Part shown: one piece after another, positions 24,811-33,056 of the stretch | How the letters are laid out: each line of letters begins with the position of its first letter | Numbering within the stretch: position 1 is the stretch's first letter | Assembly (NCBI GenBank): GCA_016713525.1 | Contig: JADJOZ010000001.1 | Span: 62,001 to 126,000 of the forward strand | Direction: 5' to 3' | Source of the DNA: Bacteroidota bacterium | GTDB lineage: Bacteria > Bacteroidota > Bacteroidia > AKYH767-A > OLB10 | DNA length: 64,000 nt | Program-made: the position numbers and the translations under genes | Notes under the pieces: model-generated | What the model saw: the letters and a program-made list of their open reading frames with translations, nothing else | Told to the model about the DNA's origin: nothing | Databases searched by the model: none

Positions 24811-25188
24811 TTAAGAAAGTGCAAAGATAGGAAGTAGTTGTTCAGAGTTCTTCTGAAGGATCCCAGAAATGTTTTTAAAGTCTGCTATCTGGTCGTTATC
24901 TACACGAACTCCCTCATTTTCCAATAGTTGTCTCATTAAATCGGGTGATCCAAAGTGGTGTTTACCGGTCAATAACCCATTCCTGTTGACAACTCTTTGA
25001 GCCGGAACAGGTGGCTTTTCGCGATGGGCACCGTTCATTGCCCAACCAACCATTCGTGATGAACCTGCAGTTCCCAGGTATCTGGCAATCGCACCATAAC
25101 TGGTTACCCTGCCACGGGGAATCAACCTCACCACTTCATAAACCATTTGAAAAAAGGAATCTTGTTTATTGACAACGTGCTTAGCCAT
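24811..25188 (-). CDS. Alkyltransferase-like protein (MGMT family without the acceptor Cys)
   Basis: The product has the C-terminal DNA-binding fold of O6-alkylguanine-DNA alkyltransferases (VYEVVRLIPRGRVTSYGAIARYLG, RMVGWAMNG). The active-site PCHRV is replaced by PAQRVVNRNG (residues 62-71), so it cannot accept an alkyl group. Such ATL proteins flag O6-alkylguanine lesions for nucleotide excision repair. The start at 25188 (MAKHVV) is chosen over 25194. Confidence 0.88.
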   Translation of the reverse strand: MAKHVVNKQDSFFQMVYEVVRLIPRGRVTSYGAIARYLGTAGSSRMVGWAMNGAHREKPPVPAQRVVNRNGLLTGKHHFGSPDLMRQLLENEGVRVDNDQIADFKNISGILQKNSEQLLPIFALS

Positions 25189-25207
25189 AATCAAAGGTAC
25201 AAATCAA

Positions 25208-25240
25208 AACAAAAAAAGGGGACCGAAGTCCCCTCTTTTC
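25208..25240. terminator. Bidirectional terminator (AGGGGAC-CGAA-GTCCCCT)
   Basis: A 7-bp stem with a CGAA tetraloop is flanked by A and T runs. It lies directly after the minus-strand 932-aa repeat protein (stop 25258). Confidence 0.85.
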
Positions 25241-25257
25241 AATTATAATGGCAACAA

Positions 25258-28056
25258 TTATTCTACTACAATTTTTCTGATAGTACTGCTTCCGTCAGCA
25301 GAAACTTTCAACATGTACACACCTTTGCTCCAGGTAGAAACATCAAGTCTTACAGACTGATTTCCGTTCACTGCAGCGATATTTTTAGTGAATACATTTC
25401 TGCCAATCATATCAGATACTTCAATGACCACATCAGAAGCTGTGACATCAGTGAATTTAACATCTACATAATCATTGGCATGAACAGGCATAACGTCAAC
25501 TCCAAGATTAAGGTTAGTTTCAACAATTGCATTGATTGCACAAATATTAATTGCGATATCATCAACAAAGAAGTTGGAACCTGCACCATTGTTTCCGTAA
25601 ATTCTGGAGAAGAATGTAAGCGTATGTGGAAGTCCGTCAGCATAAGCATCAAGATTTACCACTTGCTGGCTATAACCAAGAACACCGCAAAGTGGACTTG
25701 CTCCATCAGTAGTGTAAACCGTATCTGCGTCAATAGCGACTTTCAAAAAGTCATCGGGACTATCACAAATAATTTGCTCAAGGAAGAAAGAAAGGTTAGC
25801 AGTATTATTGGTTGGAATAGTGAAAGTTTGAGATAAGGAGCCTTCTTCGAAAGCTGCAACACCACCAAACCAAGCCCAGATATTACCTGTATTGGGACCA
25901 GTTCCTGTTCCATTTCCACAACCTGCCAGATCACATAATGGTGTTGTGAAAGTAGCTGAGAATTCAACCCATGATCCGGATCCGATTCCTGCTTCAAAAC
26001 TTCCATCAACAACGATATCAGGACATCCCTGAATTGTGATTGATTGTGTCACTGTGTTGGTTCCGCAAGCGTTTGTTACTGTCAATAAAACAGTGTAAGT
26101 TCCGGCTGCAGAATATACATTTGTTGGGTTTTCAAGTGTGCTGGTATTACCATCTCCAAAATCCCAAAGGTAAGTTCCTGTTGTTGCAGTTGTGTTGGTG
26201 AAGCTTACAGTTAAAGATGTTGCAATGTAAGTGAATGCAGCAACCGGTGTAGCACCATCAACAATGATCTCATTCGTTTCAGAATCAGAGCAACCTGTTG
26301 TAACATCAGAAACAGTGTATGTAATGGCAATTGGTCCTGATAAACCTGCAGGATCAAAATTACTTCCTGTAATTCCTGAACCTGACCAGGTTCCACCTAA
26401 CAATCCAACAACTGTTGGGTCGAGGTTAATTGGAGCAGCAGATCCGCAAACAGTGCCTGGTGATACCCAGTTTGCAACTGGCCCATTATCGAATACTAAT
26501 GACCATTCAATTAAACTACCTGTATCTAAAGCTGCATTGTCGGAAATGTTGATTGACCAGTTACCATTTGGAGAACCTCCGGTGTTGTTAATCAGTTCTA
26601 AATCTGCACCATTTGCAGCAGTCCAAGATCCTGAAATGGCAGGAGCATTATTACATTCATTTTCCATTTCATTTCCTGTTCCTGTAGTTACACAAACATC
26701 CAAGTTGTCACCATCACAACCAGCTAAAGTTGCAGGCAGTCCCGGACGATCAGTAAGAATTACAGTCTCACCATTTGGAGCGGTTAATGTTACTATAAGA
26801 TCACCAACCCAAGTATGGTCAATTTTGAAGCAAACAGCAGCTAACTCAACATCTGCACCTAAAGTTGTACCGGGAGCAGATGAAACAGTCTGCGAGTTTG
26901 TTAAACCAACTGGGTCAGCATCCGGAATAGGTAGATTCAACGCGGCAAATGCAATGGTATCGGTACAGGTATTTCCACCTGCTCCGAGTGGGCAACTTGA
27001 AAGTACAACATCATCAACGAAGAAGTTTGATACACCACCGTTGGCTGAGAAAGTTGTTGAATTGAAAGCTATGATGTGTGAATTTCCATCAGCAAAGAAT
27101 GATAAATCTATTACTTGTGAAGAATAACCAATTACTCCGCATAAGGGAGAAGTACCGTCAGTGAGGAATACCTGAATTCCATCAACAGTTACTTCAAGAA
27201 AATCGGTAGGTCCATCACAAACTGCTTGTTCAAGAGCAAACTCAAGTGTAATAGAATCACCGGCCGGGAAAATAACTGCTTGTGTCAATGATCCGGTTTC
27301 TGTACCACCACCAAATCCACCAAACCAGGCCCAGTAAGTTCCACCATTCGGACCTGTACCACCACCTGTTCCACAACCTGCTAAATCACATAAAGGTGTT
27401 CCGAAGTTTGTTGAAGCTTCAGTCCATGATCCACCACCAGGTCCTAATTCAAAATTTCCGTCAACAATAATATCAGGACATGTTCCACCACCACCATTTG
27501 AAGAAATAACTGAAATGTCATCAACAAAGAAGTTAGTAACACCACCATTATTCGAGAACGTTGATGAGTTGAAGGTTAAGGTGTGACTGTTTCCATCGGC
27601 ATATGCTGAGATGTCGATCACCTGCTGTGAATAACCTAATACACCACAAAGTGCAGAAGATCCATCAGTTGAAAAAACAATTGTTCCGTCGATACTCACA
27701 TCCATGAAGTCGATCGGATCATCGCAAATAATTTGTTCCAGATAGAAACTTAATGTAACGGTTCCTCCTAAAGGAATAACAAATGATTGCTCCAGACTTG
27801 CAGTTTCAGTACCACCGCCAAGTCCTCCAAACCATGACCAGATATTTCCTGTTCGTGGTCCTGTACCAGTTCCATTTCCACATCCGGCAAGGTCACACAA
27901 TGGTGTTCCGAATGTTGTTGAACTTTCAATCCATGCACCGCTTCCAATTCCAGCTTCAAAGCTGCCATCGGTAACCAGTTCAACTTGTGCACTCAGGCTG
28001 CCGACCATAAATATTCCGGCAACCACAGCAACTATTTTCTTATATATTTTATTCAT
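25258..28056 (-). CDS. 932-aa T9SS protein with three jellyroll-like repeats, P-domain and PKD domain
   Basis: After a signal peptide (ending LSAQV) there are three copies of a module of about 155 residues, at roughly 27-185, 195-355 and 690-845. Each contains F(E)..G.GSW.E.ST.F.TPLCDLAGCG, a WFGG loop, LEQ.IC..P.DF, DG.S.LCGV.GYS.QV and NFFVDD. Between copies 2 and 3 lie a proprotein-convertase P-domain-like segment (about 365-535, KIDHTWVGDLIVTLTAPNG), an Ig-like stretch, and a PKD domain (about 640-690, YLWDFGDGNTS). A T9SS sorting domain ends the chain (about 860-932, RKIVVE). Four conserved Cys per module suggest disulfides. Likely a surface adhesin or glycan-binding protein. Confidence 0.85.
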   Translation of the reverse strand: MNKIYKKIVAVVAGIFMVGSLSAQVELVTDGSFEAGIGSGAWIESSTTFGTPLCDLAGCGNGTGTGPRTGNIWSWFGGLGGGTETASLEQSFVIPLGGTVTLSFYLEQIICDDPIDFMDVSIDGTIVFSTDGSSALCGVLGYSQQVIDISAYADGNSHTLTFNSSTFSNNGGVTNFFVDDISVISSNGGGGTCPDIIVDGNFELGPGGGSWTEASTNFGTPLCDLAGCGTGGGTGPNGGTYWAWFGGFGGGTETGSLTQAVIFPAGDSITLEFALEQAVCDGPTDFLEVTVDGIQVFLTDGTSPLCGVIGYSSQVIDLSFFADGNSHIIAFNSTTFSANGGVSNFFVDDVVLSSCPLGAGGNTCTDTIAFAALNLPIPDADPVGLTNSQTVSSAPGTTLGADVELAAVCFKIDHTWVGDLIVTLTAPNGETVILTDRPGLPATLAGCDGDNLDVCVTTGTGNEMENECNNAPAISGSWTAANGADLELINNTGGSPNGNWSINISDNAALDTGSLIEWSLVFDNGPVANWVSPGTVCGSAAPINLDPTVVGLLGGTWSGSGITGSNFDPAGLSGPIAITYTVSDVTTGCSDSETNEIIVDGATPVAAFTYIATSLTVSFTNTTATTGTYLWDFGDGNTSTLENPTNVYSAAGTYTVLLTVTNACGTNTVTQSITIQGCPDIVVDGSFEAGIGSGSWVEFSATFTTPLCDLAGCGNGTGTGPNTGNIWAWFGGVAAFEEGSLSQTFTIPTNNTANLSFFLEQIICDSPDDFLKVAIDADTVYTTDGASPLCGVLGYSQQVVNLDAYADGLPHTLTFFSRIYGNNGAGSNFFVDDIAINICAINAIVETNLNLGVDVMPVHANDYVDVKFTDVTASDVVIEVSDMIGRNVFTKNIAAVNGNQSVRLDVSTWSKGVYMLKVSADGSSTIRKIVVE

Positions 28057-28081
28057 TTTTTTTCGTTTTAAGGGTAAGAAA

Positions 28082-28480
28082 TTAATCTACAATAGTGTAT
28101 TTGTCGGAATGATTCAACACAAATTGTTGCCTGTCTTTTGGCAAACGGTTGAAATCGGCTCTCTTAATCGAGTAAGCATTTGCCTTTACCTTTGGAGTAC
28201 AGTTACGAGCACCGGTTCCTTGTTGGGTTGTGGCAACAGCACCTCTTTTCTGTGCAGCCAATTTTGGATCGAGTTTCGCACGAACCACACCTTGCTGACG
28301 AGCCTGAGCTGGCTTTTGATGGCTGATAACTTTTGCCTTAACAACCGGAGTAGCTACCCGGGTTGGTACATCCTTGCGACCTGGCTTTTTTGCATTATCC
28401 TGCGCAAAAGCTGCCGTACTGAGTATGGTTGCAGCAATAGCTACAAATCCCATTCTCAGGAATAATCCTGCTTTTTTCAT
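28082..28480 (-). CDS. Small secreted basic protein of unknown function
   Basis: The 132-aa product has a clear signal peptide (ending AAFAQD) and a Lys/Arg/Gln/Pro-rich mature region (KPAQARQQGVVRAKLDPKLAAQKRG). It ends in a compact segment with FNRLPKDRQQFVLNHSDKYTIVD. I recognise no family. It lies 25 bases upstream of the 932-aa repeat protein and may share its transcript. Confidence 0.7.
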   Translation of the reverse strand: MKKAGLFLRMGFVAIAATILSTAAFAQDNAKKPGRKDVPTRVATPVVKAKVISHQKPAQARQQGVVRAKLDPKLAAQKRGAVATTQQGTGARNCTPKVKANAYSIKRADFNRLPKDRQQFVLNHSDKYTIVD

Positions 28481-28685
28481 TTGAAATGGTTTTAGTTGTT
28501 ATGTATGTAATAGATTGATTGATTCTGCCTTCAAGCAAACTTATTTATTTATTCGGACAATCAGTACCCAGGTCATCCGAAGTTTATAACAGTTAAAGTA
28601 TTATTATTACTGGTTGATTAACAGATAGATATAAATTCAATAGCAACTGTTATTCACATTCTTAACTGCATATGAACTTTGTGCC

Positions 28686-28693
28686 TAATTTTG
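28686..28693 (+). promoter_or_regulatory. -7 element deciding the pfkA start
   Basis: TAATTTTG is a full TAnnTTTG match. It lies inside the frame that would start at 28672, so a transcript from it favours the ATG at 28714, 20 bases downstream. No clear -33 TTG is visible. Confidence 0.5.
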
Positions 28694-28713
28694 TAAAGCG
28701 AATGATTCAGAAA

Positions 28714-29688
28714 ATGGTTAAACATATTGGAGTTTTTACATCCGGTGGCGATAGTCCCGGAATGAACGCATGCGTACGTGCTGTGGTGCGAACTGCCGTT
28801 TATCACGAAATTAAAGTGACTGGCATAATGAGGGGCTATCAGGGTATGATTGAAAATGACCTTGTTCCACTTCACGCCCGTTCGGTGAGCAATATTATTC
28901 ACCGTGGAGGTACAATTTTGAAATCGGCCAGAAGTACCGACTTTACCAAACCGGAAGGTCGCAAAAAGGCCTATGAAAATATTAAAGCTACCGGAGTTGA
29001 AGCATTGGTAGCAATAGGTGGTGATGGTACTTTCAGGGGTGCTACAATTTTCTTTGAAGAATATGGAATTCCTGTCATCGGGATACCAGGAACCATCGAC
29101 AATGACCTCTTTGGTACCGATTACACTCTTGGTTTCGATACTGCTGTTAATACTGCCGTTGAGGCTATTGATAAGATCAGAGATACTGCTGCATCTCACG
29201 ACCGCTTGTTTTTTGTTGAAGTAATGGGACGCGATGCCGGATATATAGCACTTTGGTCAGGAATCAGTGGTGGCGCTGAAGCTATTTTACTGCCTGAAGA
29301 AAAAACAGATGTTCAGGCACTGGTTGATACTCTTATGGCGGGAAAAAAGAAAGAAAAATCATCTAGCATTGTAATTGTTTGTGAAGGTGATGATGCCGGT
29401 GGTGCCATAAAAATAGCTGAACAGGTTAAGAAATTACACCCGGCATTCGATACTCGTGTCACAGTACTCGGACATGTTCAAAGAGGTGGTAGTCCCACTG
29501 CTTTTGACCGCATTTTGGGAAGCAGGTTAGGGGTTGCTGCGGTGGAGGCATTAATGAAAGGTGAGCACAGTAAAATGGCCGGCATATTGAATAATCAGTT
29601 GTCGTGGACTGATTTTAAAAATGCAACTAAGCAGCATTCCCCTCTCGATCCCGACATGTTACGATTCTCCAAAATATTGGCAATTTAA
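28714..29688 (+). CDS. pfkA: ATP-dependent 6-phosphofructokinase
   Basis: This cytoplasmic glycolytic enzyme phosphorylates fructose 6-phosphate. From the ATG at 28714 the protein is 324 aa and begins MVKHIGVFTSGGDSPGMNA, as PfkA proteins do. Other motifs are IGGDGTFRGA (101-110, ATP site), PGTIDNDLFGTD (catalytic Asp129), GFDTAVNTAVEAIDKIRDTA, and GHVQRGGSPTAFDR. Gly after GGDGT predicts ATP rather than PPi use. The upstream ATGs at 28672 and 28702 give an atypical extension. It is 14 bases from the next gene, likely an operon. Confidence 0.96.
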   Translation: MVKHIGVFTSGGDSPGMNACVRAVVRTAVYHEIKVTGIMRGYQGMIENDLVPLHARSVSNIIHRGGTILKSARSTDFTKPEGRKKAYENIKATGVEALVAIGGDGTFRGATIFFEEYGIPVIGIPGTIDNDLFGTDYTLGFDTAVNTAVEAIDKIRDTAASHDRLFFVEVMGRDAGYIALWSGISGGAEAILLPEEKTDVQALVDTLMAGKKKEKSSSIVIVCEGDDAGGAIKIAEQVKKLHPAFDTRVTVLGHVQRGGSPTAFDRILGSRLGVAAVEALMKGEHSKMAGILNNQLSWTDFKNATKQHSPLDPDMLRFSKILAI

Positions 29689-29702
29689 ATACTTTAAAAT
29701 TT

Positions 29703-30560
29703 ATGATTTTAGTTTCAGATAGTGGTTCAACAAAAGCTGACTGGATTGCAGGTGATGCCGGGAAAGTATCAGGTGAGTTTAATACAAAGGGATTTAATCC
29801 TTTTTTTCATGATGAAAAATTTATTCTGCAGGAATTATCCGGTAATCCTGGATTAACTGCAATAAAAAATAAAATAACTGCTGGTTATTTTTTTGGGGCA
29901 GGATGTTCTAGTCCCGAACGAAATGAAATTATCAGAAACGGATTAAGGCGATTTTTTACCAATGGACATGTTATTGTTGAACACGACATGCTTGGATGTG
30001 CTCTTGCAGTCTGTGATGGTAAACCCGGTGTTGCGGCAATTCTTGGCACCGGATCTAATATTTGTTATTTCAATGGAACTAACATCAGTGAAACCCGTCA
30101 TGGTTTAGGTTATGTAATTGGCGATGAAGGAAGCGGCAGTTACTATGGTAAAAAGTTACTCTCACACTTTCTTTATAAAATTATGCCGGCTGATTTACAT
30201 GCTGCGTTTTCTGAAAGTTATCAACTCGATAAAGAGGCTATAATTTCGAAAGTGTATAAAGAGCCTAATCCAAATGTATTTCTTGCCTCATTTGCGAAAT
30301 TCCTTTCCGACCATCAACAACATCCTTATATTCAGAAATTAGTTTATAACGGAATGCAGGAATTTTTTGAAACGAATGTATTGAGTTATCCGGAAAGCAA
30401 AACCGTTCCGGTACATTTTGTAGGTTCCATCGCTCACTATTTCAGCGATGTTTTAAGGCGTGTCGCCGGAGAGTGTAATGTGGAAATTGGTAAAATAATT
30501 CAGAAACCGGTTAGCGGGTTGGCCGATTATTTCTTTAATGGCGGTCAAATGCCTGATTAA
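29703..30560 (+). CDS. BadF/BadG/BcrA-type ATPase, N-acetylglucosamine kinase-like
   Basis: The 285-aa product has the ASKHA kinase fold: phosphate-1 loop MILVSDSGSTKADW at the N-terminus, phosphate-2 loop region AAILGTGSNICYF, and HGLGYVIGDEGSGSYYGKKLL. It matches the Bacteroidota group annotated as BadF/BadG/BcrA/BcrD ATPase or GlcNAc kinase, so it probably phosphorylates an amino sugar. It follows pfkA by 14 bases, which fits a role in feeding sugar phosphates to glycolysis. Confidence 0.85.
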   Translation: MILVSDSGSTKADWIAGDAGKVSGEFNTKGFNPFFHDEKFILQELSGNPGLTAIKNKITAGYFFGAGCSSPERNEIIRNGLRRFFTNGHVIVEHDMLGCALAVCDGKPGVAAILGTGSNICYFNGTNISETRHGLGYVIGDEGSGSYYGKKLLSHFLYKIMPADLHAAFSESYQLDKEAIISKVYKEPNPNVFLASFAKFLSDHQQHPYIQKLVYNGMQEFFETNVLSYPESKTVPVHFVGSIAHYFSDVLRRVAGECNVEIGKIIQKPVSGLADYFFNGGQMPD

Positions 30561-30563
30561 AAT

Positions 30564-31022
30564 TTAAAGCTTTATTGTTTCCGGAAGGAAAGCAGATACA
30601 TCTCCACCGTTTCTGATTATATCTCTGATAATAGATGATGAAACAGCTGCATATCGTAAGTCAGTTAGTATAAAGGTTGTTTCCAGTCCGTTCGAAATAG
30701 CACCATTCATATGTGCAATTGCCTTTTCAAATTCGAAATCAGAACTATTTCTAAGTCCTCGCAAAATAAAACCGGCATTCATTTTTTTACAAAAATCTAC
30801 TGTTAATCCCTGATATGTCACAACACTGATGCGCGATTCGGATGCGAAAGTTTGTTGAACCCACGTTTCGCGCTTTTGCAAATCGAACATGTACTTTTTT
30901 TCAGCATTGCTGCCGATGCCAACAATAATACGATCGAAAATTTTAAGACCACGTTTGATAATATCAACATGTCCAACCGTAATTGGATCAAATGAACCGG
31001 GGAATACTGCAATTCTTTCCAT
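30564..31022 (-). CDS. coaD: Pantetheine-phosphate adenylyltransferase
   Basis: The enzyme catalyses the fourth step of coenzyme A synthesis, joining AMP to 4'-phosphopantetheine. The T/HxGH nucleotidyltransferase motif appears in PGSFDPITVGHVDII (8-22) and the second motif in YAAVSSSIIRDI (about 123-134). Length (152 aa) is normal. It heads a minus-strand group with rsmD and a DUF3822 gene, a common order in Bacteroidota. Confidence 0.95.
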   Translation of the reverse strand: MERIAVFPGSFDPITVGHVDIIKRGLKIFDRIIVGIGSNAEKKYMFDLQKRETWVQQTFASESRISVVTYQGLTVDFCKKMNAGFILRGLRNSSDFEFEKAIAHMNGAISNGLETTFILTDLRYAAVSSSIIRDIIRNGGDVSAFLPETIKL

Positions 31023-31042
31023 GGCAAGTCTTTGTCTGAAAT

Positions 31043-31585
31043 TTAAGGCTCTAATTTAGTAAAAAAACTGAAAGCTACATTCCCATAAGTGCGATTCGAC
31101 TGGAATCCGGGTAGTGTGCTCCAGTCCTGCTTTGCATTGTGTTCCAGTATGAATATGCCGCCAGGTGAAAGTAAATTGCCTTCAACCAGTGAACGGGTCA
31201 GCGACTCATGAATATTTAAATCGTATGGAGGATCGGCAAATATCAGATCGAAAGGTTCGTGTTTTTTTTTGATAAAGGTTAAAACATCTGTTCTTATAAT
31301 TCTGAGATTATGGATACCTAATAAACGGGTAGTCTCTTTTTGAAATGCTGTACAACCATAATCGCGATCAACCGATGTAACCGAATTGGAACCGCGTGAT
31401 ATTAATTCCATACTGATCCCGCCGGTCCCTGAAAAAAGATCCAAACAATTCAGATTCTCAAATTCAATTTGATTTTCTAAAATATTAAATAGTCCGGTTT
31501 TAGCAAAATCAGTTGTTGGCCGAACAGGTAAGTTTCCTGGTGGATGTAAAACCCTTCCTTTGTATTTTCCACTTATGATGCGCAC
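31043..31585 (-). CDS. rsmD: 16S rRNA (guanine-966 N2)-methyltransferase
   Basis: The 180-aa SAM-dependent enzyme shows MRIISGKYKGR at the start, RPTTDFAKTGLFNIL, the SAM loop LDLFSGTGG (48-56), and the catalytic FADPPYDL with DPPY at 118-121. It methylates G966 of 16S rRNA in the small subunit. It overlaps the DUF3822 gene by 13 bases and precedes coaD, pointing to co-transcription. Confidence 0.94.
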   Translation of the reverse strand: MRIISGKYKGRVLHPPGNLPVRPTTDFAKTGLFNILENQIEFENLNCLDLFSGTGGISMELISRGSNSVTSVDRDYGCTAFQKETTRLLGIHNLRIIRTDVLTFIKKKHEPFDLIFADPPYDLNIHESLTRSLVEGNLLSPGGIFILEHNAKQDWSTLPGFQSNRTYGNVAFSFFTKLEP

Positions 31586-32451
31586 ACCAGCTGGCTAAAA
31601 ATATGAAAGTATTGATGAGGTAATATTTGATCGAATTCTTCAGCAAATGAATAGTTGTCGGGCCGATCGTTTAATCCGGTATGCCTGATGTATTTTGTTG
31701 TTAACATATAGGCGGCATCCGTTAGTTCCATATTTCCGGAAAAAGTTACTTTCAAAGTTTCCGGATTCAAATGCAACTGCTCACATACAAATAGTATGTA
31801 ATACACAAATTCCTCAGGAGTATGTATTTCAAAACTGTTATAGAACAAAAGATTTTTACCTTTATTTACAATGATTTCAGCCATACGGTCACCGGCATTT
31901 ATATGTAACAGCGGTTCATGGTGGTTTTTGTATTTTGAAAGTAAATATTCAATCATTGCGGTTCCAGTGTGATGAAATTCAACTGTTGGGAACCATGAAG
32001 TAATTAATTCATAAATTCCGGTTGGAATAGCAAATAAATGTCTAGCTTCCAACTGGCGCATTTCATCTGAAAGAATTTCATTTTCTGTTCCAACAGGAAC
32101 TAAAAATTGTAATTGTTCAATTGCCGATGATGGCTCAAACAATGCATTTGGTACAAGAGCAGCTGCACGAAAACCACTACAACAAATTATTCTCCGGAAA
32201 CGGTTGTTTTGAATTATCGATGATGTGGAACGAATTGATATTAATAAATCAGGGATTTCTCCAATCTCACTGCCGGCAATGCTCCACGATTCCAGTGCAA
32301 TAAATTCTTTCCGCGAACGATCGGCAACCAGACAAGAAAATGATTCCGGGCCCACATACAAAAACAGGTCATATCCTTCAGGCTTTAAGCCATCAAAAGA
32401 TTCATTTAATATTGCATGTTTTAAGATGCTTTTATTCCCAGTTTCCTGCAT
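31573..32451 (-). CDS. DUF3822 family protein
   Basis: The 292-aa product matches DUF3822, a Bacteroidota-specific family located next to rsmD and coaD. It has an ASKHA-like layout: an early beta hairpin (DLFLYVGPESFSCLVADR), a middle strand pair (PLLHINAGDRMAEIIVNKGKNLLFYNSF), and the helical segment TPEEFVYYILFVCEQL. No activity is known. It overlaps both rsmD (13 bases) and the gene before it (20 bases). Confidence 0.85.
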   Translation of the reverse strand: MQETGNKSILKHAILNESFDGLKPEGYDLFLYVGPESFSCLVADRSRKEFIALESWSIAGSEIGEIPDLLISIRSTSSIIQNNRFRRIICCSGFRAAALVPNALFEPSSAIEQLQFLVPVGTENEILSDEMRQLEARHLFAIPTGIYELITSWFPTVEFHHTGTAMIEYLLSKYKNHHEPLLHINAGDRMAEIIVNKGKNLLFYNSFEIHTPEEFVYYILFVCEQLHLNPETLKVTFSGNMELTDAAYMLTTKYIRHTGLNDRPDNYSFAEEFDQILPHQYFHIFSQLVCAS

Positions 32452-32953
32452 TGGAAGGTTCAGTCATAGATCCAACTTTAAGGACCTCTGTTTTGTCGAA
32501 AGGAGCTGTATCTTCAGCTTCAAAAACTTTAACTTTTACCTTGCCTTTTTCAATTTCACCAGCCCGCATTTTGAATTTAGCACCTTCACCAAATGGCACA
32601 AATGGCAATGAATCAATCGGGAAATTCGGAGGAAATATGGAGTCACGTACTGAAACCAGGATGGTATCACGAACAATCACTGCAGTTGAATCTTCCACAT
32701 TACCGATTTGCTTTATCAACGGGAACTGACCGCTTTTTACAAATGCAATTAATGAGTCAAAATTTCCGGTATAAGCACCATTCACCGATTTAAAGGCAAT
32801 TTGAGCCGTTCTAATGTCCTTGAGACGCTGAATAACGTAACTGTAACGGTATTCTTTCTCTTTATTGAATTGAATTGGTTTGTTTATGCTTCTGAAAATC
32901 AAATAACTAAGTACAATAATGACTACAGTTAAGGCAATGTTAATTGGTTTCAT
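32432..32953 (-). CDS. Inner-membrane anchored protein of unknown function
   Basis: From the ATG at 32953 the protein begins MKPINIALTVVIIVLSYLIF, a single N-terminal membrane segment, followed by a soluble region of about 150 residues. That region carries KDIRTAQIAFKSVNGAYTGNFDSLIAFVKSGQ, a pattern like the region after the helix in pseudopilin-type proteins. It is a conserved hypothetical in Bacteroidota next to DUF3822. The TTG start at 32983 is less likely. Confidence 0.7.
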   Translation of the reverse strand: MKPINIALTVVIIVLSYLIFRSINKPIQFNKEKEYRYSYVIQRLKDIRTAQIAFKSVNGAYTGNFDSLIAFVKSGQFPLIKQIGNVEDSTAVIVRDTILVSVRDSIFPPNFPIDSLPFVPFGEGAKFKMRAGEIEKGKVKVKVFEAEDTAPFDKTEVLKVGSMTEPSNAGNWE

Positions 32954-33056
32954 ATAAGGTTGGATATGATATCTGTCGGGCAAATCTACAATTTTTTATC
33001 AAAAAATAGATTTATCATCAATGTCTTTACCGAATTTAACACTAATTTGACACCCT

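Noticed and set aside
26231..27127. 298-codon open frame on the plus strand inside the 932-aa repeat protein
   Set aside because: It is the shadow of a repetitive, biased minus-strand gene. It has no signal, domain or promoter, while the minus-strand frame has clear domains.
27282..28056. Direct DNA repeats that could suggest a CRISPR or satellite array
   Set aside because: The repetition follows protein modules of about 465 bases with codon-level divergence; there are no short identical repeats with unique spacers.
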